A stretch of DNA of 21,223 nucleotides, taken from contig NZ_CAMPHH010000017.1 of the NCBI RefSeq assembly GCF_946885855.1, forward strand, positions 1 through 21,223, written 5' to 3'. The notes below the pieces were generated by a model. That model was not told the DNA's origin. It did no database searches and saw nothing but the letters and a program-made list of their open reading frames with translations. The number at the start of each line of letters is the position of its first letter. Within the stretch, counting starts at the first letter, position 1. The position numbers and the translations under genes were made by a program. The DNA is from an uncultured Actinotalea sp. Its GTDB lineage: Bacteria > Actinomycetota > Actinomycetes > Actinomycetales > Cellulomonadaceae. Of this stretch, positions 1 through 5,987 are shown piece by piece.

Positions 1-196
1 GTGGCGGGGCGACGGGGCACGGGCGGGCGTCCTGCTCGAGCGGGCCCTCGAGCTCGATGCGACCTACCGGCTCGCGGTACTCGTGCACGAGGCGCTGGGG
101 CACGGCATGCCGCCGGGGTGGCTGGCCGCGGAACGGCGCGTGCAGGGGCGCCCGAACCCGTGTCCGGGACCATCGGTGGGCGGCGCCGGCTCGTGA
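1..196 (+). CDS. DUF4192 domain-containing protein, C-terminal end (5' truncated by window)
   Basis: Reading from base 2, the sequence gives an open frame of 64 codons ending in TGA at 194-196. It starts with WRGDGARAGVLLERALELD and continues TYRLAVLVHEALGHGMPPGW. This pattern (a W-x-G-D/G-A-x-A segment, then a helix with ALELD and YRLA, then a short G-x-P-P-x-W tail) matches my memory of the C-terminal end of the actinobacterial DUF4192 family, whose function is unknown. The last 20 or so residues are Pro/Gly rich and probably disordered. The gene begins outside the window, so its start, length and neighbours cannot be judged. It is co-directional with the stress protein gene 47 nt downstream. 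The family call rests on a short fragment, so it is moderately secure. Confidence 0.65.
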   Translation, partial: WRGDGARAGVLLERALELDATYRLAVLVHEALGHGMPPGWLAAERRVQGRPNPCPGPSVGGAGS

Positions 197-201
197 TCGG
201 G

Positions 202-207
202 TAGCGT
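202..207 (+). promoter_or_regulatory. possible -10 element for the universal stress protein gene
   Basis: TAGCGT fits the actinobacterial TANNNT -10 pattern and would start transcription near 214, about 30 nt before the ATG at 244. No convincing -35 hexamer is visible about 17 nt upstream. The site lies just after the stop of the preceding gene. A strong Shine-Dalgarno run, GGAGGAGGA at 232-240, follows. Confidence 0.3.
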
Positions 208-243
208 CGCGACGTCGCTGCTGCCGCCGTCGGAGGAGGACCC

Positions 244-642
244 ATGAGCGTCGTGGTCGGCTACGTTGCCACTGCCGAGGGAGGGGCCGCGCTCGACGTG
301 GCCCTCACGGAGGCGCAGCGCCGCGGCGTCCGGCTCGTCGTCGTGCTCAGCGAGCGGGGTCAGCGGTTCGGTTCCGAGCCCACCGACCTCGAAGGAGCGG
401 CGCAGGAGGTGCGGACGCGCCTGGCGGACAGCGGGGTGCCCTTCGAGGTGCGGCAGACGGCGCGGGGGCGCGACGTGGCCGACGACATCATCGGCGCGGC
501 CGTCGAGGAGTCCGCAGAGCTCATCGTCATCGGGCTCCGGCGGCGCAGCCCGGTCGGCAAGCTCATCCTCGGCTCCAACGCGCAGCGGATCCTGCTCGAC
601 GCGCCCTGCCCCGTGCTCGCGGTCAAGCCCACCGCGTCCTGA
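244..642 (+). CDS. universal stress protein (UspA family)
   Basis: This 132-residue protein is a single-domain universal stress protein with the family's Rossmann-like alpha/beta fold, likely a cytoplasmic dimer. The N-terminal strand (SVVVGYVAT) and the final strand (CPVLAVKP) are typical. The nucleotide-binding signature G-2x-G-9x-G-S/T appears near residues 97-111 as GLRRRSPVGKLILGS, but the second glycine is Arg100. ATP binding is therefore plausible but not certain. Length is normal for the family, where 130-160 residues is usual. The ATG is preceded by a strong ribosome binding site at 232-240. The gene sits between a DUF4192 gene and sigA, with a hairpin downstream at 668-690, so it is probably transcribed alone. 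Its exact role cannot be read from sequence. Confidence 0.9.
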   Translation: MSVVVGYVATAEGGAALDVALTEAQRRGVRLVVVLSERGQRFGSEPTDLEGAAQEVRTRLADSGVPFEVRQTARGRDVADDIIGAAVEESAELIVIGLRRRSPVGKLILGSNAQRILLDAPCPVLAVKPTAS

Positions 643-667
643 CCTGTCCCGACCTGCCCTGACCGGA

Positions 668-690
668 GCTGCGGAGGAGCTTGCCGCAGC
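668..690 (+). terminator. hairpin after the universal stress protein gene
   Basis: A 7-bp perfect stem (GCTGCGG at 668-674 with CCGCAGC at 684-690) encloses a 9-nt loop and starts 25 nt after the uspA stop. No T tract follows, which is common in high-GC actinobacteria. Position suggests a terminator, but no further support is visible. Confidence 0.45.
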
Positions 691-725
691 CCGCTGACGG
701 CGATCGGACGGCACCCCCGAACGGC

Positions 726-764
726 CGCCCCGGCGACCCTCTCCGGGGCGCCGGACGTTACAAT
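726..764 (+). promoter_or_regulatory. sigA promoter: -10 TACAAT with an upstream dyad
   Basis: TACAAT at 759-764 is the closest match to the bacterial -10 consensus among the promoter-like sites I noted here. It would start transcription near 771. Just upstream is an 8-bp inverted repeat, CGCCCCGG (726-733) and CCGGGGCG (743-750), whose 9-nt loop covers the place expected for a -35 element. No good TTGACA is present there. The dyad may be an operator or simply a hairpin in an intergenic region. The -10 overlaps the in-frame ATG at 763, so that codon would not be in the mRNA. The true sigA start must then lie downstream, at the TTG at 820. Confidence 0.6.
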
Positions 765-819
765 GGTGCTTCGATCCCGGACCTTCCCTCCCAGCCCTGG
801 TGCGCCGAAAGGTTCTCTC

Positions 820-2400
820 TTGCCCTCCCAGACTTCCCGTCCTGCCCTCCCGCGCGAGTTCGAGAACCCTGCTCTGCAGGAGCTCGTCCGCGTCGGTCGC
901 ACCCACGGCACCGTCGACGCGGAGGCCTTCCGCTCCGCGTGCGAGGTGGCCCAGGTGGCGCCGGCCCGGCTTCGCGCGGTCCTCCGTGGGCTGCAGGACG
1001 CAGGGATCGGCGTGGCGGAGCCCGTCGCCCGACCCGCCGTGGCCGCGGCGGCAGCGCGCCGGACCGGAGCGACCACCGTGAAGGCGCCCGAGGCCGGGGA
1101 CGAGGCGGAGTCGACGCCCAAGAAGGCGACCAAGCGGGCCAGGACCGCGACGAGCAGCGCGGCGAAGACGGCGGGCGCGACCAGCGCGCCGCGCGCGGCG
1201 TCCAAGGCGACGGCCGCGAAGGGCAAGGTCGCCGCCAAGGCGACGGACGACGCCGTGGACGGGGACGACGACGCGGAAGCCGACGACGTCGAGCCGGACC
1301 TGTCCGAGGTCGTGGCGACGGACGAGGTCGACGCGGACGCCGACACGCCCGTCGAGGCGGACGGCGAGACCACGGACGAGGACGCCGAGCCCGCGGTCGC
1401 CGCGGCCAAGCCCGAGGACGAGGACACCGGCTTCACCTACTCCGACGCCGACGACGACGACGCGCCGGCGCAGCAGGTCGTCACGGCGGGCGCCACGGCG
1501 GACCCGGTCAAGGACTACCTCAAGCAGATCGGCAAGGTCGCCCTGCTCAACGCCGAGCAGGAGGTCGAGCTCGCCAAGCGCATCGAGGCAGGCCTCTTCG
1601 CCGAGGAGAAGCTCGCCGGGGCGACCAACATGGAGCCGAAGCTCCGGCGCGAGCTCGAGTGGATCGCGCAGGACGGCCGTCGGGCGAAGAACCACCTGCT
1701 CGAGGCGAACCTGCGGCTGGTGGTCTCCCTCGCCAAGCGCTACACCGGGCGCGGCATGCTCTTCCTCGATCTCATCCAGGAGGGCAACCTGGGTCTGATC
1801 CGTGCGGTCGAGAAGTTCGACTACACCAAGGGCTACAAGTTCTCGACGTACGCCACCTGGTGGATCCGGCAGGCCATCACGCGTGCCATGGCCGACCAGG
1901 CGCGGACCATCCGCATCCCCGTGCACATGGTCGAGGTCATCAACAAGCTCGCCCGGGTCCAGCGGCAGATGCTGCAGGACCTCGGCCGCGAACCGACGCC
2001 GGAAGAGCTCGCCAAGGAGCTCGACATGACGCCCGAGAAGGTCGTCGAGGTCCAGAAGTACGGGCGCGAGCCGATCTCGCTGCACACGCCCCTGGGCGAG
2101 GACGGCGACAGCGAGTTCGGCGACCTCATCGAGGACTCCGAGGCGATCGTCCCGGCGGACGCGGTGAGCTTCACGCTCCTGCAGGAGCAGCTGCACCAGG
2201 TGCTGGACACGCTCTCGGAGCGCGAGGCCGGCGTGGTGTCGATGCGCTTCGGGCTGACCGACGGTCAGCCGAAGACCCTGGACGAGATCGGCAAGGTCTA
2301 CGGCGTGACCCGGGAGCGGATCCGCCAGATCGAGTCCAAGACGATGTCGAAGCTGCGGCACCCCAGCCGGTCGCAGGTCCTGCGCGACTACCTCGACTGA
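820..2400 (+). CDS. sigA: primary RNA polymerase sigma factor (SigA/RpoD/HrdB)
   Basis: This is the 526-residue principal sigma-70 factor, which directs core RNA polymerase to housekeeping promoters. Region 1.2 starts near residue 228 ([11 protein letters not shown]). Region 2 begins near 297 ([12 protein letters not shown]), with [16 protein letters not shown] for -10 recognition and melting. Region 3 follows, and the region 4 helix-turn-helix lies at about 488-514 ([17 protein letters not shown]). The N-terminus has a short helical domain, then a Lys/Ala-rich stretch (about 87-142) and an Asp/Glu-rich stretch (about 143-225), both probably disordered. I chose TTG 820 because GAAAGG at 807-812 lies 7 nt upstream and the protein then begins [10 protein letters not shown]. 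The upstream in-frame ATG at 763 falls inside the -10 element. A small membrane-protein gene follows 5 nt after the stop and probably shares the transcript. Confidence 0.96.
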   Translation: MPSQTSRPALPREFENPALQELVRVGRTHGTVDAEAFRSACEVAQVAPARLRAVLRGLQDAGIGVAEPVARPAVAAAAARRTGATTVKAPEAGDEAESTPKKATKRARTATSSAAKTAGATSAPRAASKATAAKGKVAAKATDDAVDGDDDAEADDVEPDLSEVVATDEVDADADTPVEADGETTDEDAEPAVAAAKPEDEDTGFTYSDADDDDAPAQQVVTAGATADPVKDYLKQIGKVALLNAEQEVELAKRIEAGLFAEEKLAGATNMEPKLRRELEWIAQDGRRAKNHLLEANLRLVVSLAKRYTGRGMLFLDLIQEGNLGLIRAVEKFDYTKGYKFSTYATWWIRQAITRAMADQARTIRIPVHMVEVINKLARVQRQMLQDLGREPTPEELAKELDMTPEKVVEVQKYGREPISLHTPLGEDGDSEFGDLIEDSEAIVPADAVSFTLLQEQLHQVLDTLSEREAGVVSMRFGLTDGQPKTLDEIGKVYGVTRERIRQIESKTMSKLRHPSRSQVLRDYLD

Positions 2401-2405
2401 CGGGC

Positions 2406-2690
2406 GTGTCACGTCGGACCACGGGGTGGGTGCTGCTCGCCTCCGCCCTGGTCGGCGCCACCGTCGTCGGAGTGATCGGGACGCGGGAGGGCCGCATCGA
2501 CGGTGGGCTGCTCGCGATCACCGTGCTGGCGGTGGTGGCCGCCGCGGTGACCGTGGCGCTCGACCGACGAGTGCTCAGCAGGCGCTCGCCGGACGACGAC
2601 CTCGGCCCACGCGGCGCGCGGCAGCGGGGCGCAGGGCGGACGCGAGCGGGCGGCTCCGCCCCGCGCCGGCAGGAGCGCACGGGGTACTGA
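2406..2690 (+). CDS. small two-TM membrane protein downstream of sigA
   Basis: This 94-residue protein begins at GTG 2406, only 5 nt after the sigA stop, so it is probably translated by coupling from the sigA mRNA. It has two hydrophobic segments, WVLLASALVGATVVGVI near residues 8-24 and LLAITVLAVVAAAVTVAL near 31-50. A basic, Gly/Arg-rich cytoplasmic tail of about 40 residues follows. I recognise no family and no catalytic motif. Membrane placement is inferred from hydrophobicity. A hairpin immediately after the stop (2691-2709) suggests the sigA transcript ends here. Third-position GC and the clean reading frame support a real gene, but it could have a slightly later start. Confidence 0.65.
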   Translation: MSRRTTGWVLLASALVGATVVGVIGTREGRIDGGLLAITVLAVVAAAVTVALDRRVLSRRSPDDDLGPRGARQRGAGRTRAGGSAPRRQERTGY

Positions 2691-2709
2691 GCCTCGCGCC
2701 GGACGAGGC
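2691..2709 (+). terminator. hairpin ending the sigA transcript
   Basis: GCCTCG (2691-2696) and CGAGGC (2704-2709) form a 6-bp perfect stem with a 7-nt loop, starting at the base after the stop codon of the small membrane protein. No T run follows. The position fits a GC-rich intrinsic terminator or an mRNA 3'-end stabiliser. Confidence 0.45.
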
Positions 2710-2742
2710 CGGCACGGCCCCGCACCCTGGGGACGTTCGCCT

Positions 2743-2776
2743 CTCGACGCGCCCCGCAGGAGGCGGGAGCGTCGAG
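2743..2776 (+). repeat. inverted repeat around the ribosome binding region of the next gene
   Basis: CTCGACGC (2743-2750) and GCGTCGAG (2769-2776) are perfect 8-bp inverted copies separated by 18 nt. The right arm ends 2 nt before the ATG at 2779. The loop holds two purine-rich motifs, AGGAGG (2758-2763) and most of GGGAG (2765-2769), the latter at good Shine-Dalgarno distance. As RNA this hairpin could modulate initiation; as DNA it could be an operator. Chance is possible at this GC content. Confidence 0.4.
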
Positions 2777-2778
2777 GC

Positions 2779-3222
2779 ATGGGCAGAGGGGCGGACCGGG
2801 TCCTCGCAGTCGTCGTCGTCGCGGTGCTCGTCCTGGGCGTGCTGGTGGCCTGGGCCGCCACCCGGCGCGAGCCGGTGCAGTTCGAGGTGGGATCCCCGGA
2901 GTCCACCGTGCAGCAGTACGTCACCGCGGTGGTCGACCGGGACGTCGAGGGGACGGGGAGCCTCGTCGTGGACGGGGCGTGCACGCTCGGTGACCTGACC
3001 AGGGTGACCGTGCCGGGGTCCGTCCGGGTCGTCCTGGCGGGGACCACGGTGCGCGACGACGAGGCCTCTGCCCGGCTCGAGGTGACCCAGGGGTCGCAGG
3101 GGATCCTCGGCGACGGGTGGACGAGCGAGGAGGTCGTCCACCTCGTCCGCGAGGGCGGGGACTGGCGGGTGACCCCCGACTCCTGGCCCCTCTACGGCTG
3201 CGACGGGTGGTGGGACCGGTGA
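2779..3222 (+). CDS. hypothetical membrane-anchored exported protein
   Basis: The protein has 147 residues. An N-terminal signal anchor (LAVVVVAVLVLGVLVAWAA, about residues 9-27) is followed by a soluble domain predicted to lie outside the membrane. The segment SPESTVQQYVTAVVDRDVEG resembles the first helix of NTF2-like or lumazine-binding-type exported domains of actinobacteria. Two cysteines (in GACTLG and YGCDGW) could form a disulfide. The likely ribosome binding site is GGGAG at 2765-2769, with a 9-nt spacer, inside an inverted repeat. The stop overlaps the GTG of the DUF5671 gene by 4 nt (3219-3222), so the two are translationally coupled and probably work together at the membrane. Function is unknown, and the fold suggestion is an inference from a short motif. 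Confidence 0.75.
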   Translation: MGRGADRVLAVVVVAVLVLGVLVAWAATRREPVQFEVGSPESTVQQYVTAVVDRDVEGTGSLVVDGACTLGDLTRVTVPGSVRVVLAGTTVRDDEASARLEVTQGSQGILGDGWTSEEVVHLVREGGDWRVTPDSWPLYGCDGWWDR

Positions 3223-4940
3223 TCGGGGTCGTGCTCAGTCTGCTCCTCACCGCGGCACCGGTCGTGCTGCTGGTCCTGCTCGTGCGCCGGATGACCCGGC
3301 CCGGCGGCGGCGCCGTCGACGGCCGCAGCGTCCGTCGGTTCTTCCAGTACGCGGTGCTCTACGGCTTGGTCCTCGTCGCGGGGTCCGGCGTCACGGGGCT
3401 CCTGGCCCGCGCCGTCGGGCCACCGACGATGGCGGTCGGCGACGACGCGGAGCTCGCCCGTGCGTTGACGTTCACGCTCGTGGGCCTGCCTCTGCTCGTG
3501 GCCGTCGTGCTGTGGACCCGCAGGGTGCACCGGCGCGAGAGCGAGGAGCGGACCGCCGCGGGCTGGGCGGTCTACACGACGGTCGCGGCGCTGACGGCGC
3601 TGGTCATGACGATGGCCGAGCTGCACGCCGTGGTCTCCGACGCCGTGGAGGGGCGCTGGGCGGCGTCGTCCGCCGTCGCGTTGCTCGTGTGGGGAGGGCT
3701 GTGGGTCCTGCACGTCCGGCTCGTCCGACGGACGGTACCGGCGCCTTCCGCCCGCCCCCACCTCGCCGCCGGGTCGCTCGTCGGCCTCGGCACCCTGCTC
3801 GTCGGCCTGACGGCCGTCATCGCCGACGCCGGACGCGTGCTCGTGCTGGAGCGGGGCGTGGACCGGCTCGTGAGCACGACGGACGGAGGGGCGCTGGCGC
3901 TCGCCGTGACCGGGGCACTCGTGTGGTCGTGGTACTGGCTGGGGGCGTACCGTCGAGGCCGTCCCGACGGTCTCTGGCTCGTGTACGTCCTGCCGATCGG
4001 GGTGGGCGCGTCGCTCGTCATGGCGGTGGTCGGGGCCGGCCTCGCGTCCTACTCGACGCTGGTGTGGTTCCTCGGTGACCCGGCGGGGACCGCGGTGGAG
4101 CACTTCGCCGGCACCCCGGCCGCCGTCGGTGCGGCGTTCGTCGGCGGCGTCAGCTGGTGGTACCACCGCCAGGTGCTCCGGGGCGCAATGGAGCACGAGC
4201 GCAGCGAGGTGGACCGAGCGCACGACTACCTCATGACAGGGATCGCCCTGCTCGCGGCCGGCGCCGGGGTGGCCGTGCTCGTCGCGGCCGCGATCGAGGT
4301 GCTCCTCCCGCCCGCCGTGGCGGAGCGCGGCGCCTCCCTGGCCAACTCCCTCCTGGCGGCGGTCACCCTCCTCGTCGTCGGCGGCCCGCTGTGGTGGGCC
4401 TTCTGGCGGGGTGTCCGGCACGCGACGGCGCGTGCGACGGCGGCCGAGGTCGGCTCGCCCGTCCGGCGTGTGTACCTGCTGATCCTCTTCGGCCTCGGTG
4501 CCGTCGCCGCGGTCGTGACCGTGCTGGTGGCGAGCTACACGGCCATCAGCGCCGTCCTCGACACCGGGTTCGAGGCGGCCACGGTGGGGGAGATGCGGAT
4601 CCCGCTCGGCATCCTCGTCGCGACCGCGGCGATCTCGGGGTACCACTGGCGCGTGTACCGCGACGACCGGCGCAGCGCGCCGCGCGCCGGGGCGGCAGGG
4701 CCCACCGGACGCCGCGGCCCGCACTACGTCCTGCTCATCGGCGCGCCCGACGACGGCGTCGTGGCGGCGGTGCGGCGGGCGACCCGGGGCGAGGTCCACC
4801 TGTGGGTGCGGACGGACGCGCCCGCGACGCCCTGGGTCGCCGACGAGGTGGTGGCAGCGGTCACCGCCGACCCGCACCCGGCCCTCGCCGTCATCGGCGA
4901 CGCCGACGGGCTCCGGAGCATCCCGATCGCCCGCGCGTGA
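3219..4940 (+). CDS. polytopic membrane protein with DUF5671-type segments
   Basis: This 573-residue integral membrane protein has about 12-13 hydrophobic segments over residues 1 to about 485. Segments such as RRFFQYAVLYGLVLVAGSGV near the N-terminus and RRVYLLILFGLGAVAAVVTV near residue 415 have the R-R-x-[FY]-x-Y/L start and long hydrophobic run typical of DUF5671, a domain of unknown function often repeated within one protein. After the last TM comes a basic linker and a small soluble alpha/beta-looking tail (about 500-573, HYVLLIGAPDDG...). The GTG start at 3219 overlaps the preceding gene's stop (GTGA), so expression is coupled to the 147-residue exported protein. A palindrome at 4945-4959 follows. 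A transport or sensing role cannot be told from sequence. The length is confirmed by an uninterrupted frame. Confidence 0.85.
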   Translation: MIGVVLSLLLTAAPVVLLVLLVRRMTRPGGGAVDGRSVRRFFQYAVLYGLVLVAGSGVTGLLARAVGPPTMAVGDDAELARALTFTLVGLPLLVAVVLWTRRVHRRESEERTAAGWAVYTTVAALTALVMTMAELHAVVSDAVEGRWAASSAVALLVWGGLWVLHVRLVRRTVPAPSARPHLAAGSLVGLGTLLVGLTAVIADAGRVLVLERGVDRLVSTTDGGALALAVTGALVWSWYWLGAYRRGRPDGLWLVYVLPIGVGASLVMAVVGAGLASYSTLVWFLGDPAGTAVEHFAGTPAAVGAAFVGGVSWWYHRQVLRGAMEHERSEVDRAHDYLMTGIALLAAGAGVAVLVAAAIEVLLPPAVAERGASLANSLLAAVTLLVVGGPLWWAFWRGVRHATARATAAEVGSPVRRVYLLILFGLGAVAAVVTVLVASYTAISAVLDTGFEAATVGEMRIPLGILVATAAISGYHWRVYRDDRRSAPRAGAAGPTGRRGPHYVLLIGAPDDGVVAAVRRATRGEVHLWVRTDAPATPWVADEVVAAVTADPHPALAVIGDADGLRSIPIARA

Positions 4941-4944
4941 GCCG

Positions 4945-4959
4945 CCGGCCGACGGCCGG
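4945..4959. terminator. palindrome between convergent genes
   Basis: CCGGCC (4945-4950), a GAC loop and GGCCGG (4954-4959) form a tight hairpin in the 37-nt gap between the DUF5671 gene (plus) and the DUF456 gene (minus). Being symmetric, it could serve both strands as a GC-rich terminator. There is no T tract. Confidence 0.4.
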
Positions 4960-4977
4960 AGGGATCATGCTGGGCCG

Positions 4978-5466
4978 TCAGCCCCCGACGCCCGCCAGCA
5001 CCGCCACGAGCCAGGTGCCCGCGGCGGCGAGCGCGAGCGTCAGCTCGACGAGCAGCCCCAGCGCGGTGGCCCGCAGCGAGAGCAGCGCGGACGCGCGGGC
5101 GGCGTCGACGTCGCGGAGCCGGGCGAGCTCGGCGAGGAAGAGACCCAGCGCGAAGAAGAGGAAGAGCCCGAGGACCGGGATGACGAAGAAGCCCACGATC
5201 CCCGCCAGCCCGGCGAGCACGAGGGTGCGGCGGGGGACACCGGACGCCGCGACACGGCGCCCGGTGATGACGTAGGTCGCCAGGTTCCCCAGCAGGAGGA
5301 GGACGACGACGACGGCGAACGTGCCCCAGGCGCCGGGCGTCCCGCGGTCGAGCGCCCACAGCAGGACGGAGCCCCCGATCGTCAGGGAGCCGGGGATCAC
5401 CGGGACGACGACCCCGACGAGCCCGACGAGCACGCCGATCCCGACGAGCACCTCGACCAGGTCCAT
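4978..5466 (-). CDS. DUF456 family membrane protein
   Basis: This 162-residue protein is mostly hydrophobic, with about five membrane segments: near residues 2-24 (VLVGIGVLVGLVGVVVPVIPG), 28-36, 44-66, 80-107 and 138-160. The early V-G-V-V-x-P-x-I-P-G-S motif and the later IVGFFVIPVLGLFL are hallmarks of the DUF456 family, small inner-membrane proteins of unknown function. The start was set at 5466 because GAGGAG lies 4 nt upstream on this strand. An upstream ATG in frame at 5523 would add 19 polar residues without a ribosome binding site. The next gene on this strand, the DUF7455-like protein, lies 165 nt upstream and is separated by a strong hairpin, so DUF456 is probably transcribed on its own. 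Confidence 0.9.
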   Translation of the reverse strand: MDLVEVLVGIGVLVGLVGVVVPVIPGSLTIGGSVLLWALDRGTPGAWGTFAVVVVLLLLGNLATYVITGRRVAASGVPRRTLVLAGLAGIVGFFVIPVLGLFLFFALGLFLAELARLRDVDAARASALLSLRATALGLLVELTLALAAAGTWLVAVLAGVGG

Positions 5467-5580
5467 GTGTCTCCTCGTCCGGGTGGGTGATGGGCCGGTG
5501 GGGGCGAGCGGCCCGGTCGTCACCGGCGGCGGCCTGAGGACCGCGGTGACCGGGCCGCACGGGGCCGGCGGGATGCGGCA

Positions 5581-5614
5581 CAGGGCCCGACCGGGTGGTG
5601 CCGGTCGGGCCCTG
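5581..5614 (-). terminator. strong hairpin terminator of the zinc-ribbon gene
   Basis: A perfect 14-bp stem, CAGGGCCCGACCGG (5581-5594) with CCGGTCGGGCCCTG (5601-5614), has a 6-nt loop. It lies 17 nt beyond the stop of the minus-strand gene at 5632. It is the longest perfect hairpin I found in the window. No T tract follows, as is usual in actinobacteria. It insulates the zinc-ribbon gene from the DUF456 gene. Confidence 0.75.
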
Positions 5615-5631
5615 CGAGGGTCGTCGGAGGT

Positions 5632-5853
5632 TCAGCGGGCCGGGGCGCCGTGCTCCTCGAGGAGGCGGTCGGTCTCGTCCTGGATGTCGACGGCCACCTC
5701 GGCGAAGGCCGAGGCGTGCCGGCGCGCGTGGTGTGCGCAGAAGAGCAGCTCGCCCGTGGGCAGCACCACCCGGACGTAGGCCTGGGCGCCGCAGCGGTCA
5801 CAGCGGTCGGCCGCGGTCAGCGGGGATCTCGTCGTGGTCGTCACGCGGACCAT
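5632..5853 (-). CDS. small zinc-ribbon protein (DUF7455-like)
   Basis: This 73-residue protein is common next to parE or sigA genes in actinobacteria (from memory). The sequence shows a compact zinc-ribbon-like knuckle: Cys18-x2-Cys21 in DRCDRCGAQAYVRV, then Cys39 and His41/His42 in LLFCAHHARRH. An acidic helix forms the C-terminus. This resembles the family now called DUF7455, whose function is unknown; nucleic-acid or protein binding is likely but unproven. ATG 5853 is used here. An in-frame GTG at 5844 (VTTTTRSPL) is an alternative, and neither has a clear Shine-Dalgarno sequence. It is divergent from parE across a 134-nt gap and followed by a 14-bp hairpin. Confidence 0.8.
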   Translation of the reverse strand: MVRVTTTTRSPLTAADRCDRCGAQAYVRVVLPTGELLFCAHHARRHASAFAEVAVDIQDETDRLLEEHGAPAR

Positions 5854-5974
5854 GAAAGCATCCGCGGGCACCCCAGGCCCTCCCGAACGGTCCGGGTTCG
5901 CTGACCGCGTAGCGCGCATCCTGCCGACGGGCCGGCGTGCGGCACGTCGCGCCGGGCGTGTCGGACCGAGCGTC

Positions 5975-5980
5975 TACCCT
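5975..5980 (+). promoter_or_regulatory. -10 element for leaderless parE
   Basis: TACCCT ends 7 nt before the GTG at 5988, so transcription would start at or next to the start codon. No proper ribosome binding site is needed or seen. No -35 consensus is visible. Confidence 0.55.
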
Positions 5981-5987
5981 CGGGGGC

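Noticed and set aside
1..204. 67-codon frame at the window start in frame 1
   Set aside because: Arg/Gly/Ala-rich shadow; frame 2 gives a sensible DUF4192 C-terminus ending at 196.
64..2412. 782-codon open frame on the minus strand across uspA and sigA
   Set aside because: Antisense shadow of GC-rich coding DNA; the composition is Leu/Arg/Gly/Asp rich with no family resemblance, and sigA is unmistakable on the other strand.
3192..4877. 561-codon minus-strand frame opposite the DUF5671 gene
   Set aside because: Very rich in His, Asp, Arg and Gln, which is the reverse-complement image of a hydrophobic membrane protein.
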